40,493 bases of DNA. Origin: Propionimicrobium sp. PCR01-08-3. Lineage in GTDB: Bacteria; Actinomycetota; Actinomycetes; Propionibacteriales; Propionibacteriaceae. The position numbers and the translations under genes were made by a program. Location: assembly GCF_030286045.1 (NCBI RefSeq), contig NZ_CP127391.1, positions 1 to 40,493 of the forward strand, written 5' to 3'. A model generated the notes under the pieces. That model saw nothing but the letters and a program-made list of their open reading frames with translations, had not been told where the DNA came from and ran no database searches. This document shows, piece by piece, positions 6,544 through 16,777 of this stretch (its first letter is position 1; every line of letters begins with the position of its first letter).

Positions 6544-9500
6544 ATGGCTCTCGATCTCGGTACGGCCTGGATTCAGATTTCTCCCAGCATGAAGGGCGTT
6601 CGCGCCTCGGTTGAGAAGGAGCTTGGTGGGGTCAACACCACCAAGATGACTTCCAGCATTTCGGGTGCGTTCACGAGTGTGGCGAAGATCGGCGGCGCCG
6701 CGCTGGCCACGGTGGGTGGGGCTGTTGCTGGTCTGGCCGCGAAGGGCGGCATTGACCGTGCGCTGAGTATCGAGAATGCGCAGGCCAAGCTGACCGGCTT
6801 GGGTCACGACGCCAACTCGGTGTCCGGGATCATGAAGTCGGCCCTGGACTCGGTGAAGGGTACCGCTTACGGGCTCGGTGACGCCGCGACCGTCGCCGCG
6901 TCTTTGTCGGCTGCCGGCGTCCAGTCGGGCGAGCATATGACCAATGTGCTGAAGACTGTCGCCGACACCGCCCAGATTTCGGGCCGCTCTCTCACCGACA
7001 TCGGCACGATCTTCGGGTCTGTCGCCGCCCGCGGCAAGCTGCAGGGCGACGACATGCTCCAGCTCATGAGCTCGGGCGTGCCCGTTCTCCAGTTCTTGTC
7101 GGATCAGCTGGGTGTCACCTCGGCGGACGTGTCCGACATGGTGTCGAAGGGTCAGATCGACTTCGAGACGTTCGCGGCCGCGATGGAGGCAGGTCTGGGC
7201 GGCGCTGCACTCGCTGGCGGCGACACGTTTGTTGGCGCGATGGCGAACGTTCAAGCAGCCTTGAGCCGTTTGGGTGCCGCTGGGGCCACACCTGCCCTCG
7301 AAGCGATCCGTGTCGTGGGTGTCGCGCTCATCCCGGTCATTGATGGGTTGACGACAGCCCTTCAACCCTTGTTTGACAGCTTCAGTGAGTCCGCCCTGGC
7401 CGGTGCGGAACGCTTGGCTGGCGGGCTGGAGCGCGTTAGTAACACGATATCCGGCGGCCAGGTGAACATCTCTGGGTTTACGGGCGTATTCGCGGGCCTT
7501 GCACCGGTAATTGGTGCGGCGGCTTCAGCACTCGCCCCGCTGCTCAAGGGGATACCGATTCTCGGGCCTGAGTTCGCCAAGCTTGGTGGCCCTGTCGGCC
7601 TGGTTGTCGGCCTGTTCGCGTCCATGGTCGCCAGCTCTGAGCCGCTGCGTAGTGCGCTTGGTGAACTGTTGCAGGCTGCAGGACCCGCCCTGTCGTCCGC
7701 CTTCCAGATTGTTGGAAGCGTGGCCACGCAGATGGGTGGGGCGTTCGGGCAGGTTGGTGACGCGATCGCCCCGTTCGTTCAGGCGATCGCCGATGCTCTG
7801 CCCGGCGTCCTGAACGCGTTGATGCCTGCTTTGGGTGCGGTGCTCGGGATTCTGCCGATGCTGGTGTCTGTCGGCGCCGATCTTGCTTCCTCGGTGATGC
7901 CGCTGCTGGTTACTGGTATCACGCTGGCGTCGAGTGTGATCACCGCGATCCTGCCGGTGATCGAATCGTTCGCGAACTGGATTTCGCAGAACACGGGCCT
8001 GGTGAGCACGCTCGCTGCCGGCCTGCTCGTCGGGGTTGGGGCGTTTAAGGCTTTCTCCGGGATTACCTCGATTATCTCCACGGTCACGGGTGTGGTGTCG
8101 AAGCTCGGTTTGGCTATCAAGGCTGTCACCGCGGCGATGGCCGCGAACCCTGTCGGTCTGGCTATCGCCGCTATCGCTGCCCTGGTTGCTGGCCTGATCT
8201 GGGCCTACAACAATGTGGAGCCGTTCCGCAATCTTGTGCAGAACGTGTTCGGGGCGATACGGGACGCGATCGGCGCTGTCGTCAATTGGGTGACCGGCAC
8301 GGTGATCCCCGCATTCCAGACTGCTTGGAATGCGATCGGCACCGCCATGTCGTGGCTGAACGACAACATTATTCAGCCGGTGTGGACTGCCATCAAGACG
8401 GCGATCGCTATCGCAGTGACCGCTGTTGTGGTGATCATCCAGTTTTGGAAGACCGTCATTGAGACGGTTCTCGCCCCGGTGTTCGACTGGCTGTGGCACA
8501 TCATTATCGAGCCGGTATGGAATGGTATTCAGACGGTTATCGGCGCCGTGGTGGGCTGGTTCCAAAACACTGCATTCCCGATCATTCAGACTGTTGTGAA
8601 CGCCATATCGACGGCGTTCACGTGGGTGCGGGATCAGATTTCTGCCGTCTGGTCGTGGATTCAGTACAACATTATTCAGCCGGTAATCGACTGGCTGGTC
8701 GGGGTCGTCGTCAATTCATTTACATTCTGGCGCGACACGATAGTTGGCGTCTTCAACACCGTGCGCGACGGGATCGGTCTCGCCTGGGATTGGATCCGCT
8801 ACAACATCGTGCAGCCGGTCGTGGATTGGTTCCAAGGCACGATCGTCCCGGCCTTCACGGGATTCAAGGATAACGTCGTCGGCGCCTTTGAGGCGATGCG
8901 TGACGGTATTGATACTGCGTGGACTGCCATCAAGGGCATCGCTGCGAAGCCGGTTGAGTTTGTGATCAACCGGGTGGTTGCACCCCTGGTGGAGACCTAT
9001 AACGATGTTGCTGGAGTCTTTGGTGTTGACGCTGTCACGGTGCCGCATTTTGAGGCCGACTATTGGTCTGGTGGCTACACAGGGCCTGGCGGCAAGTATC
9101 AGCCGGCGGGCACGGTGCATGCGGGCGAGATTGTCTGGTCTCAGGATGACATCGCTGCCCATGGTGGCGTCAAGGCGGTCGAGTCGATGCGGCTGTGGCG
9201 CGGGTATGCGAACGGCGGCGTCGTGGTTCCGGTCGACGGGTACACCGTCTCGTCGGGGTATGGCTACCGTAACGGGCCGTTCTATGGCGCGGAGATGCAT
9301 GACGGCATCGATATGGCGGTCCCGTCGGGGACGCCGGTCAAGGCAGCCGCCTCGGGCATGGTTGTTCGTGCTGGTTGGAATGGTGGCTACGGCAACTACG
9401 TCGAGATCAACTCGGGTGCTTTCAGCACCTTCTACGGGCACCTGTCGTCGATCATTGCTTCGGCAGGCCAGCAGATAGCCGCCGGGGCGATCCTCGGTCT

Positions 9501-10353
9501 CGTCGGATCTACCGGCGCATCCACGGGCCCGCACCTGCATTTCGGCGCGAAGGACGCCTCCGGTGCGTCAATGGACCCGAACCAGCTTTTGGATGGTGCG
9601 ATTTCGGGTGGCGGGTTCGACGTGCTCGGCATCATCGACAAGATCAAGGGATTCCTCGGCATCATGGACGAGCTGTCCAACAATCCGTTCACCAGCATGG
9701 TGAAGGGTGCCGGAACGAGCCTGATCAACGCGGCCGTGGACTGGGTGCAATCGAAGATTGCTTCGATCTTCAGCTTCAGTGGTTCGGACGGCAGTTTCGA
9801 TAATTGGTGGTCGGCTGCGATAGCTGTTGCCGGAGCCAATTACGCGCAGTATCGGGATGCGGCTCAGATTGTGGCGCAGAACGAGTCGGGCATGAATCCG
9901 AATGCTGCCAACGATTGGGATTCAAATGCGGCGGCGGGTATTCCGTCGAAGGGGCTGATGCAGTTTATCCAGCCGACGTTTGATGCGTACGCCTGGCCGG
10001 GACACAACAATTGGCTGAATCCGGTCGATCAGATTCTCGCATTCTTCCGGTATTCGCAGGCACGCTATGGCGGGCCGAACAATGTGCCGGGTGTTGTCTC
10101 GGTTCGCAATGGCGGCGGATATGTCGGGTACGCGACCGGCACCAATAATGCGCGCCGGGGTCTCGCATGGGTGGGTGAGAACGGCCCGGAGCTGGTGGAT
10201 TTCGAGGGCGGGGAGCGCGTCTACGACGCCGATGAATCCAAGCGTTTGGGCCGCGGGACCACCGTCGTATTTTCGCCCACCTACAAGGAGGACGATCGCA
10301 GCGTTCGCCGCGATCTCGACGACCTGCTGTGGGGTTTGCGAGAGGTGGTTTAG
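6544..10353 (+). CDS. Tape measure protein with M23 peptidase and transglycosylase domains
   Basis: 1269 aa from ATG 6544 (GGGAGG just upstream); the frame is open to 6352 but that part lies over the reverse-strand gene. The N-terminus (about 1-330) is the usual tape measure region, followed by hydrophobic helical segments to about 700 and Trp-rich repeats with the motif NxIQPVxD (about 590-790). An M23 endopeptidase domain follows with HxxxD at H919-D923, H966 in YGHLS and HLH at 997-999. A lytic transglycosylase-like segment has E1114 in QNESGMNP and GLMQFIQPTF. It sets tail length and probably cuts the cell wall during DNA entry. Confidence 0.92.
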   Translation: MALDLGTAWIQISPSMKGVRASVEKELGGVNTTKMTSSISGAFTSVAKIGGAALATVGGAVAGLAAKGGIDRALSIENAQAKLTGLGHDANSVSGIMKSALDSVKGTAYGLGDAATVAASLSAAGVQSGEHMTNVLKTVADTAQISGRSLTDIGTIFGSVAARGKLQGDDMLQLMSSGVPVLQFLSDQLGVTSADVSDMVSKGQIDFETFAAAMEAGLGGAALAGGDTFVGAMANVQAALSRLGAAGATPALEAIRVVGVALIPVIDGLTTALQPLFDSFSESALAGAERLAGGLERVSNTISGGQVNISGFTGVFAGLAPVIGAAASALAPLLKGIPILGPEFAKLGGPVGLVVGLFASMVASSEPLRSALGELLQAAGPALSSAFQIVGSVATQMGGAFGQVGDAIAPFVQAIADALPGVLNALMPALGAVLGILPMLVSVGADLASSVMPLLVTGITLASSVITAILPVIESFANWISQNTGLVSTLAAGLLVGVGAFKAFSGITSIISTVTGVVSKLGLAIKAVTAAMAANPVGLAIAAIAALVAGLIWAYNNVEPFRNLVQNVFGAIRDAIGAVVNWVTGTVIPAFQTAWNAIGTAMSWLNDNIIQPVWTAIKTAIAIAVTAVVVIIQFWKTVIETVLAPVFDWLWHIIIEPVWNGIQTVIGAVVGWFQNTAFPIIQTVVNAISTAFTWVRDQISAVWSWIQYNIIQPVIDWLVGVVVNSFTFWRDTIVGVFNTVRDGIGLAWDWIRYNIVQPVVDWFQGTIVPAFTGFKDNVVGAFEAMRDGIDTAWTAIKGIAAKPVEFVINRVVAPLVETYNDVAGVFGVDAVTVPHFEADYWSGGYTGPGGKYQPAGTVHAGEIVWSQDDIAAHGGVKAVESMRLWRGYANGGVVVPVDGYTVSSGYGYRNGPFYGAEMHDGIDMAVPSGTPVKAAASGMVVRAGWNGGYGNYVEINSGAFSTFYGHLSSIIASAGQQIAAGAILGLVGSTGASTGPHLHFGAKDASGASMDPNQLLDGAISGGGFDVLGIIDKIKGFLGIMDELSNNPFTSMVKGAGTSLINAAVDWVQSKIASIFSFSGSDGSFDNWWSAAIAVAGANYAQYRDAAQIVAQNESGMNPNAANDWDSNAAAGIPSKGLMQFIQPTFDAYAWPGHNNWLNPVDQILAFFRYSQARYGGPNNVPGVVSVRNGGGYVGYATGTNNARRGLAWVGENGPELVDFEGGERVYDADESKRLGRGTTVVFSPTYKEDDRSVRRDLDDLLWGLREVV

Positions 10354-11856
10354 GTGTATTCGATCAAAGTGACCGACGGGCTGGGGGTCGTCCTGCATGC
10401 GTCCGCGAATCATACGGACTTGCAGGACGGCGTCCTGACCGATGCCGCCGGGCTCGACGGGACAAGCTCAGAGCTGACCAAGGAGGATCTTCTTGGTGAC
10501 GGCGCCGCAATCGGAAACATGCGGCGCCCTGGCCGTGAGGTCACGCTTGAGGGGACCTTGGTCGGGTCTGAAGATCAGGTTAAGTCTGCGCTCGCGCGCA
10601 TACCGGGCCTTTTCAGCGACAAGCAGCTCGGCACGCTTGAGGAGGATCGCGACGGAGCCGTTCGCACGTGCCAGGTTGTCTTGGACGGCCAGCCGAAGGT
10701 GTCCGCCGTGTTCAACGACGAGGAGTCTGTCGCAGATTGGCAGCTCCCCCTTTTCGCCCCCGACCCTCACCTTTACGGCTCCCCGCGTCAAACATTGCTG
10801 CATCCGGTGGGCTCTGGTGTGGGTTTGCAATACCCTCTGTTTGCGCCGAAGGTCACCACCCGCGAGTCCCGCCGGAATCTGATGGTCTACCCGCGCACCA
10901 CGGCGTCGCGTGCGGTTGGTGATGCGTCTGTCAGTGCGGGAGCGAGCCAGAACGGTTGGGGCGTCGCTGCAACTCGTGCCATCGTCGTTGCAGACGGTGG
11001 TGTGCCGTCCGGCTCTGGGTATGTGTCGCAAATCCGCCCGTCAGGCGCAGGTAGGGCGGCAACAGGTTTGCATTTGGCTATAACCGACCCGTCCGCGTTC
11101 GGGGCGGCTGAGGGTGTGACGTATACGGGGTCGATCTACGTCCGTACGTCGATTGATATCTCCATACGAGCGGCGCTGCGCTTCTTGAAGCAGACCGCCC
11201 CAGTGGTCGGCAATCTGAAGCAAGAGTACGGCGACCCTCAGCTGGTGCGGGCTGGGCAGTGGGTGCGGCTTTCGGTGTCAAGTAATGCACCCGCGACTAC
11301 CACTAATGCGCAAGTGTTTTTGTACGCAGCCGCCGTGACCGACTTCCCTGCTGGTACCACTCTGGACCTGGACGCCTGCCTGATCGAGCAGTCGGATGTG
11401 CTTGGTGACTATTTCGACGGTGCGAAGGCGTCCACTCCCGAGCATCGTTACGCCTGGGCTGGCACACCGGATGCGTCGGAGTCGATCGAGTTTGAGGTGA
11501 CGCGCGGCCCCTCGATCCTGAGTTTCGGCGCCGCCCGCAATGTGCAGCGTCAACTCACCAACGACGGCAACGCGACCGCCTACCCGACGTTCACCGTTGA
11601 GGTGGATGACGGCTCCGGCTTCCGGCTGACCGACGGCGAGCATGTGGTCGAGTGGGTCGGCGCCTGCTCAAAAACGGTGCCGGTGACGGTCGATATGGGC
11701 GGCACAGTGACGGTCAACGGGCTCGATCGCAGTGTGCAGCTGTCGCGTGCCGACTGGTTTGGTGTACCCCCGCACGGTTCGATCACGGTCCGTTTGGAGA
11801 CGTTGCAGGGCGGCACCGGTAGCGCGCTTGCCACGGTACGAGACACCTGGATTTAG
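10354..11856 (+). CDS. Distal tail protein with inserted carbohydrate-binding-like module
   Basis: 500 aa with a GTG start directly after the tape measure stop. Residues 1-165 resemble the ring-forming domain of distal tail (Dit) proteins (GNMRRPGREVTLEGTLVG, then PLFAPDPHLYG). About 170-380 is a beta-sandwich-like module with SGYVSQIRP, GSIYVRTS and LDLDACLIEQ...DYFDG, of the kind seen in sugar-binding domains of actinophage tails. The remainder returns to a Dit-like C-terminal domain ending in TVRDTWI. It would form the hub between tail tube and baseplate, and the insert could bind the cell wall. Confidence 0.75.
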   Translation: MYSIKVTDGLGVVLHASANHTDLQDGVLTDAAGLDGTSSELTKEDLLGDGAAIGNMRRPGREVTLEGTLVGSEDQVKSALARIPGLFSDKQLGTLEEDRDGAVRTCQVVLDGQPKVSAVFNDEESVADWQLPLFAPDPHLYGSPRQTLLHPVGSGVGLQYPLFAPKVTTRESRRNLMVYPRTTASRAVGDASVSAGASQNGWGVAATRAIVVADGGVPSGSGYVSQIRPSGAGRAATGLHLAITDPSAFGAAEGVTYTGSIYVRTSIDISIRAALRFLKQTAPVVGNLKQEYGDPQLVRAGQWVRLSVSSNAPATTTNAQVFLYAAAVTDFPAGTTLDLDACLIEQSDVLGDYFDGAKASTPEHRYAWAGTPDASESIEFEVTRGPSILSFGAARNVQRQLTNDGNATAYPTFTVEVDDGSGFRLTDGEHVVEWVGACSKTVPVTVDMGGTVTVNGLDRSVQLSRADWFGVPPHGSITVRLETLQGGTGSALATVRDTWI

Positions 11857-11865
11857 GAGAGAGAC

Positions 11866-12729
11866 ATGGGATATCCGCTTGGGCTCGCACCGATCGAGAC
11901 TGCATCCGGCGACATCCGGGGCACCACCCCGGACGGGATGCAGCGGCTGCTCGGATCACGCTGGGGCAACCCTGGCATCATTGCGGGCTGCCAGGTTGTC
12001 GGCGGCAATGACATGTTGTGGCACTACAAGGCCGGCGCTGTGGTTGTGTCCACCGGTGTCGGGCTCGCTGTGGAGGTGCCGCTGGAGTCGGGCACGATCG
12101 CTGCGCTTCCGGCCCCTGCGACCGGTTCACGCCGGGACTACATCTATGTCACGGCCACAACAGGCACCAATGGCGATCTGGTCGGTCAGGTGCGGATCGG
12201 GTCGGAGATGGCCACGCCGGGCACCACTATCGCGTCCGCGCTCGTGCCTGCCGGTGCGACATCGACCGCGCAGATGGGGGTCGACAAAGCGCAGCGTTTC
12301 GCTTTGCCTGTTACGGCGTCGACCGGCAAGATCGCCGAATGGAGAGACGACTACGGCCAGGACGTGCCTTACGACGGGCCGGAGTGGACCGCTTTTCAGG
12401 GCACCCTGCCGATCTTCCCGACCGACCGGGAGTTAGAGCTGCGCATCACGCAGTCCATCTCGACCGCCCGATACAACGACCCGTACAAGTGGGATCGGGG
12501 CATCTACAAGCACCGCATCAAACTCAACGGAGTCTCGAAGTTTGATTTCGCGGCCGAGTACACGGACGCGTGGGAACCTAAGACATTCATTCTCCCGCTC
12601 CAGGTGGCCGCGAACACGCAGAACACGATCACCTACACGGAGGTGTTCGCGTGGGGCTCGAAGCCGTACCGGTTTGTTTCCGGGGTTGATGCCGGCATCC
12701 AGATTTGGGATAAGGGCGCAATCCAGTGA
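11866..12729 (+). CDS. Minor tail protein
   Basis: 287 aa with GGAGAG before the ATG. The N-terminal two thirds (GYPLGLAPIETASGDIRGTTPDGMQRLLGSR) and the middle (AGAVVVSTG, YIYVTATTGTN, GSEMATPGTT) match baseplate/upper-fibre proteins that follow Dit in actinophages. The C-terminal part is beta-rich (TNTITYTEVFAWGS-like pattern). It overlaps the next gene at GTGA. The exact role in the tip is unknown. Confidence 0.65.
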   Translation: MGYPLGLAPIETASGDIRGTTPDGMQRLLGSRWGNPGIIAGCQVVGGNDMLWHYKAGAVVVSTGVGLAVEVPLESGTIAALPAPATGSRRDYIYVTATTGTNGDLVGQVRIGSEMATPGTTIASALVPAGATSTAQMGVDKAQRFALPVTASTGKIAEWRDDYGQDVPYDGPEWTAFQGTLPIFPTDRELELRITQSISTARYNDPYKWDRGIYKHRIKLNGVSKFDFAAEYTDAWEPKTFILPLQVAANTQNTITYTEVFAWGSKPYRFVSGVDAGIQIWDKGAIQ

Positions 12730-13886
12730 GCTGGTCGGTGCATCTGATTGAGACGCTCACCGGGCAGGTGGTGGCCAGGATCGGTCCGACCGCTGCGACG
12801 TGGTCGGATGGTCCGCTGAACGGAATCCCCGAGTGCAAAGCGACCGTCCCGAAGTACGGTCTGCCGCGGCGTCGTGTGGACGGCGGTGATCTGCCGGACG
12901 TGCTGCGCGAATACTGGGAACGCTCAATCTTCCCGTGGTCCAACGGTCTGCTGGTCTGCTACGACGGGCAGCCGCTCACTGCCGGGCCGATCACCGCACC
13001 CCCGGCCGAGAAGCTGCTCACGGTCGACCTGTCCGCTCAGGGCATTGAGGCGCTGCTCAATCAGTGGATCGTGCTCGACAAAAACTATCCGGATGGTGAG
13101 GCTCTCGCGAAGGGCGGCAACGTCAAACTGTCGGCCGGCAACCTCTCCAGACTCGCCTGGCTGTACGTGCAGCAGAGCATCCAGCGCAACGGATACCTAC
13201 CGATCGTGGACGGCATGCCGGACGCTGACGGAACCGCGAACTACCGGGACATGGAGCCCTGGAATTTGCAGAACAACGGGCTGTGGAAACGGCTCACGGA
13301 GATGACCGAGGTCATCAACGGCCCGGACATCGCTTTCCGCCCGGAGTGGATGCCGGGCGAGGAGGGCTCCCGTATCCGGTGGCGCATGGTTGCCGGATCG
13401 ACGGTCAGCCCGTATATCGGGCAGGAGCGGATGCCGCGCATCGACATGACGGCGCCGCACTCCACTATCACCAGCGTCGGCCCCAAGGTTGCGTGGACGC
13501 CCTCCACGCGTGTCTACGGCTACGGGTCGGGTGAGGGTGCCGGGCAGATTATCGCGATCGCGACCGCTGAGGATTCGATCCGGTATCGGTTGCCGGTTCT
13601 TGAGTCGGTGATGGCTGACGGTGGCGTCGATAACGCCGAGCTGGTGCAGCAGCACACGGACGCCGACGTCGCAGCGAAAGCCAAGCCCACGGTGCAGGTG
13701 CCGATCAGTCTCGCCTGCGATGATCCGTCGGCTGGCGTCTCACGCTGGTGGACGGGTGACGCGTGCATGCTCGTGCCGGACACCCGCTGGTGGTCGATCC
13801 CCAAGGCTACGAAGCCGTGGCGGTGCATTAACCGCTCGGGCACGGTCGGCGCATCCACGTACACGGTCGAACTTCAGGAGGACTGA
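12726..13886 (+). CDS. Minor tail protein (ReqiPepy6 Gp37-like, baseplate hub)
   Basis: 386 aa, GTG start overlapping the previous stop. The protein begins SWSVHLIETLTGQVVARIG and contains PECKATVPK and a segment of PWSNGLLVCYDGQPL, features of the Gp37-like family that corresponds to the tail-associated hub (Tal-type) in actinophages. It ends in a beta-rich domain with RWWTGDACMLV. No protease motif is seen. Confidence 0.7.
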   Translation: MSWSVHLIETLTGQVVARIGPTAATWSDGPLNGIPECKATVPKYGLPRRRVDGGDLPDVLREYWERSIFPWSNGLLVCYDGQPLTAGPITAPPAEKLLTVDLSAQGIEALLNQWIVLDKNYPDGEALAKGGNVKLSAGNLSRLAWLYVQQSIQRNGYLPIVDGMPDADGTANYRDMEPWNLQNNGLWKRLTEMTEVINGPDIAFRPEWMPGEEGSRIRWRMVAGSTVSPYIGQERMPRIDMTAPHSTITSVGPKVAWTPSTRVYGYGSGEGAGQIIAIATAEDSIRYRLPVLESVMADGGVDNAELVQQHTDADVAAKAKPTVQVPISLACDDPSAGVSRWWTGDACMLVPDTRWWSIPKATKPWRCINRSGTVGASTYTVELQED

Positions 13887-16777
13887 TGGTGCAGCGCGTC
13901 AATTTGAATCCTGATACGCGTGAGGTGGCTCGTCGTCTGGCCTCGCGTATCTCGAAGGCGCAGGCTAAGCAGACCGCGCCCGCCGGCGTGAAGGACCTCG
14001 GCAAGCGCGGCGACATGGTGTGGACGGTGCCGACCGGCCAGGTTGATGCTGACGGTAACGAGATTGTTATTGACCGGACGGTCAAAAACGAGGCCGAGCG
14101 CCTGACTGTTGTTTCGGAGAAGGCGGAGCAGATCGCCTCTGAGGTCGCGACGATCACTGACGACGTGCAGGCCGCACAGTCCGCAGCCGATCAGGCCGCT
14201 CAGGACGCGCTGAGAGCCCTCCAGGAGGGCATTGTGCAGGTGGTTACCGAGTGGGCGGTTTCGAGCTCCGAGACGACCGCACCCACCACCGGCTGGTCAA
14301 CAACCACACCGGTTCGCACTGCGGGCACCTTCATTTGGGAGCGCGTTACTACCGAGAAGGGCGACGGCACTTCTTCGGTTTCGGCGCCGGTGCTTCTGAC
14401 GGGCAACGCGGGCGCCCCTGGCGATGATGGGGCTCCGGGGCGCGGGATCGTTTCCTCGGCGGTGGCCTATCAGGCCTCAACCTCAGGCACTGTTGTGCCC
14501 TCTGGCACCTGGCAGACCGTGATCCCGGCTGTCGGCGCCTCGCAATTCTTGTGGACACGCACCATCATCACCTACACGGACAACTCCACGACGAACAGTT
14601 ACTCAGTCGGGAAGATCGGTTCAGATGGAGCTCCAGGTACTCCAGGTACTCCGGGGGCTCCGGGAGCTCCGGGTAAAGACGGAGCTGGAGTGTCCTCCAT
14701 CACGCCCTACTACATCCTGACAGGTGCTGGAGCTGGGGCCCCGGCAAAGCCCACGGCCAATCCTCCGGGAGGCTCTTGGACGATCACGGAGCCTGCCTAC
14801 ACCACAAGCACAGCTTTGTGGTCCGCACCCCTCACAGTGAAGACGGACGGAACGTTCAGCTGGGGAGATGTGAGCAAGGTCTCTTCTTACACTGCTGCAA
14901 GCCAGGCAATGGAGGTCGCCAACCTTGCGGATGCCTCAGCTAAGGGTTTGATCAAGTTCTCCACAACCGACCCTGGCCAAGCTGTTGGCCGGATCTGGGG
15001 AGTCACCAACTCATCCGGTCAGCTCATTGGGCTGAAGTATTCCAACGGGACTGCTTGGTCGAGCTACACCATCATGGCTGATCAGATCCTTGTTCCTGGC
15101 AGCGCCGGTACGGTATCCATTGCCGATGGGGCTATCACGGCCCCCAAGGTGACCGCAAGTGAAGCTCTACTGGAAAAGCTATTGGTGCGCAAGATTACTG
15201 CAGGCGAGATCGACGTGCAAGACCTGCTGCTGTCGGGGCAATTCAAAACCGCTGGTTTCGATGAGGGTCAAGGCGTCCTCATCGACCAGGGTGGCGTGGT
15301 GGCGAAGGGGACGGACGCCGACGGCAACGAGAGTTTGGCGATTCTCGGTTCGGACGGCGCCCTCACCGCGGTCGGAGCTAATCTGGTCGGCGGCTCTCTG
15401 ACGATCAATGCGGAGGACGGCGACGCCACACACTTCGAGGAGGGTTTCGAGTCTGGGGTAATATCCACCGCGTTCAAGCAGCCTAATCGTTGGCTGGAGG
15501 TAATTGAGTCGGGATTCTCGGCACCAGGAGTTAGCTCAACAGCACATACTGGCACCAAAAGCCTTACCATGAGCCACAAGCGCACGGTAGGCAATTCCCT
15601 CGGGTCGGGGTCATATATTCGGAATGAATCCAAGATTCAAATCGAACTGACCGGTCTCAACTCGTCCCTATCTTCTTATCTCTTGTCTTTCTGGCTATAT
15701 ATTCCGAACTATAAGACGTATGGGGATTTAAGGGCTGTTGAGTCAAAGATTCAGGTGCTGAATTGGAGCCAAGAGTCAGGCAATTTCTATTACCCGTCTA
15801 CCTCGCTGAGTTTGAGTGGCAGTAGTCTCAGTGATCTTGGCACCGGTTGGGTCCATATCGAGAATGTAAAACTCGTGGCCGCCAACACCCTCCGGGTGAT
15901 CATCAAAGCCGAATTAAGCCTTGATAATACCAGCACTCCGGCATTGCCCTGCTATCTCGACGATGTGGTGATAGACGGCAACTTTGGTCAAAGCTCGGTT
16001 AGAATATCGAGCGCCGATGGTGCTAATATTGTGTGGACCGACGAGGTTGGCGCACAGATTGGCAAGCTGGGCGTGAATCCCGCCTTGGGTACCATCAAAA
16101 TGACCACGCCGCGACTAGATACCAGCCAAGATGTGGGGCTAGGCGGCAAACTGTATATAGGCAATAACAGCTCGATGTTGTTCGCCAGCCCATCTCAGGT
16201 TGGTGATTTACCTGATGGCACGGACCTGAATTATAAGACGGAGCGCGGTTGGTTCGTCACTACCGAAAATCCGGTTGGGATTGCCAATTCTCCTGTGTCC
16301 GGCGGGTTCATGCTGCGGGTGGAGCTGTTGTCGCCAACGACTTTTATTACTCCAAGATCAGGGTTTTTGCAAACGTTGGTCACGCCCGACGGTGTCACCT
16401 ATATCCGAAGCAAGAAGCTGACCGAGTGGGGCAAATGGGGGATTGTCGCCGCCAATCTCACAGATTGGAAAATAGTCCCATCAGCGGTCGGCATATTCGT
16501 CGAGGACATCCAAGTGTGCAAGACCGGCAATCTTGTTTCCCTGCGGGGCAGGTCGCCGTCCCGCACATGGGCAGCGGGCTGGACGAAAGTGGGGACCATT
16601 CCAGCCGGATATAGACCAGCCGCAGGCCACCAGGTAGCAGTCGACGTGTGCGAGAACTTCGGAAACATCGGATGTAACGCAGCCATCTTCCCGGACGACG
16701 ACAACTCGCTGTATGTGTGGACCGGCGGCGGTACCGGGACGCTCGTCTTCGGTGGCTCGTGGATAGCGGAGGCGTAA
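13886..16777 (+). CDS. Tail fibre with collagen-like repeats and receptor-binding end
   Basis: 963 aa; the start overlaps the previous stop (TGATG). A helical N-terminal part (1-110) is followed by an Ig-like segment (SSETTAPTTGW), collagen-type Gly-x-y triplets at about 172-182 and 247-266, a jelly-roll-like module (about 515-700) and a pyocin-knob-like stretch (LNYKTERGWFVTT, then WGKWG). It ends in a beta-rich tip with WTKVGTIPAGYRP. Such fibres recognise the host surface. Bases from about 15600 to 16250 are visibly richer in A/T than the surrounding gene, suggesting the receptor-binding part was exchanged. Confidence 0.8.
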   Translation: MVQRVNLNPDTREVARRLASRISKAQAKQTAPAGVKDLGKRGDMVWTVPTGQVDADGNEIVIDRTVKNEAERLTVVSEKAEQIASEVATITDDVQAAQSAADQAAQDALRALQEGIVQVVTEWAVSSSETTAPTTGWSTTTPVRTAGTFIWERVTTEKGDGTSSVSAPVLLTGNAGAPGDDGAPGRGIVSSAVAYQASTSGTVVPSGTWQTVIPAVGASQFLWTRTIITYTDNSTTNSYSVGKIGSDGAPGTPGTPGAPGAPGKDGAGVSSITPYYILTGAGAGAPAKPTANPPGGSWTITEPAYTTSTALWSAPLTVKTDGTFSWGDVSKVSSYTAASQAMEVANLADASAKGLIKFSTTDPGQAVGRIWGVTNSSGQLIGLKYSNGTAWSSYTIMADQILVPGSAGTVSIADGAITAPKVTASEALLEKLLVRKITAGEIDVQDLLLSGQFKTAGFDEGQGVLIDQGGVVAKGTDADGNESLAILGSDGALTAVGANLVGGSLTINAEDGDATHFEEGFESGVISTAFKQPNRWLEVIESGFSAPGVSSTAHTGTKSLTMSHKRTVGNSLGSGSYIRNESKIQIELTGLNSSLSSYLLSFWLYIPNYKTYGDLRAVESKIQVLNWSQESGNFYYPSTSLSLSGSSLSDLGTGWVHIENVKLVAANTLRVIIKAELSLDNTSTPALPCYLDDVVIDGNFGQSSVRISSADGANIVWTDEVGAQIGKLGVNPALGTIKMTTPRLDTSQDVGLGGKLYIGNNSSMLFASPSQVGDLPDGTDLNYKTERGWFVTTENPVGIANSPVSGGFMLRVELLSPTTFITPRSGFLQTLVTPDGVTYIRSKKLTEWGKWGIVAANLTDWKIVPSAVGIFVEDIQVCKTGNLVSLRGRSPSRTWAAGWTKVGTIPAGYRPAAGHQVAVDVCENFGNIGCNAAIFPDDDNSLYVWTGGGTGTLVFGGSWIAEA

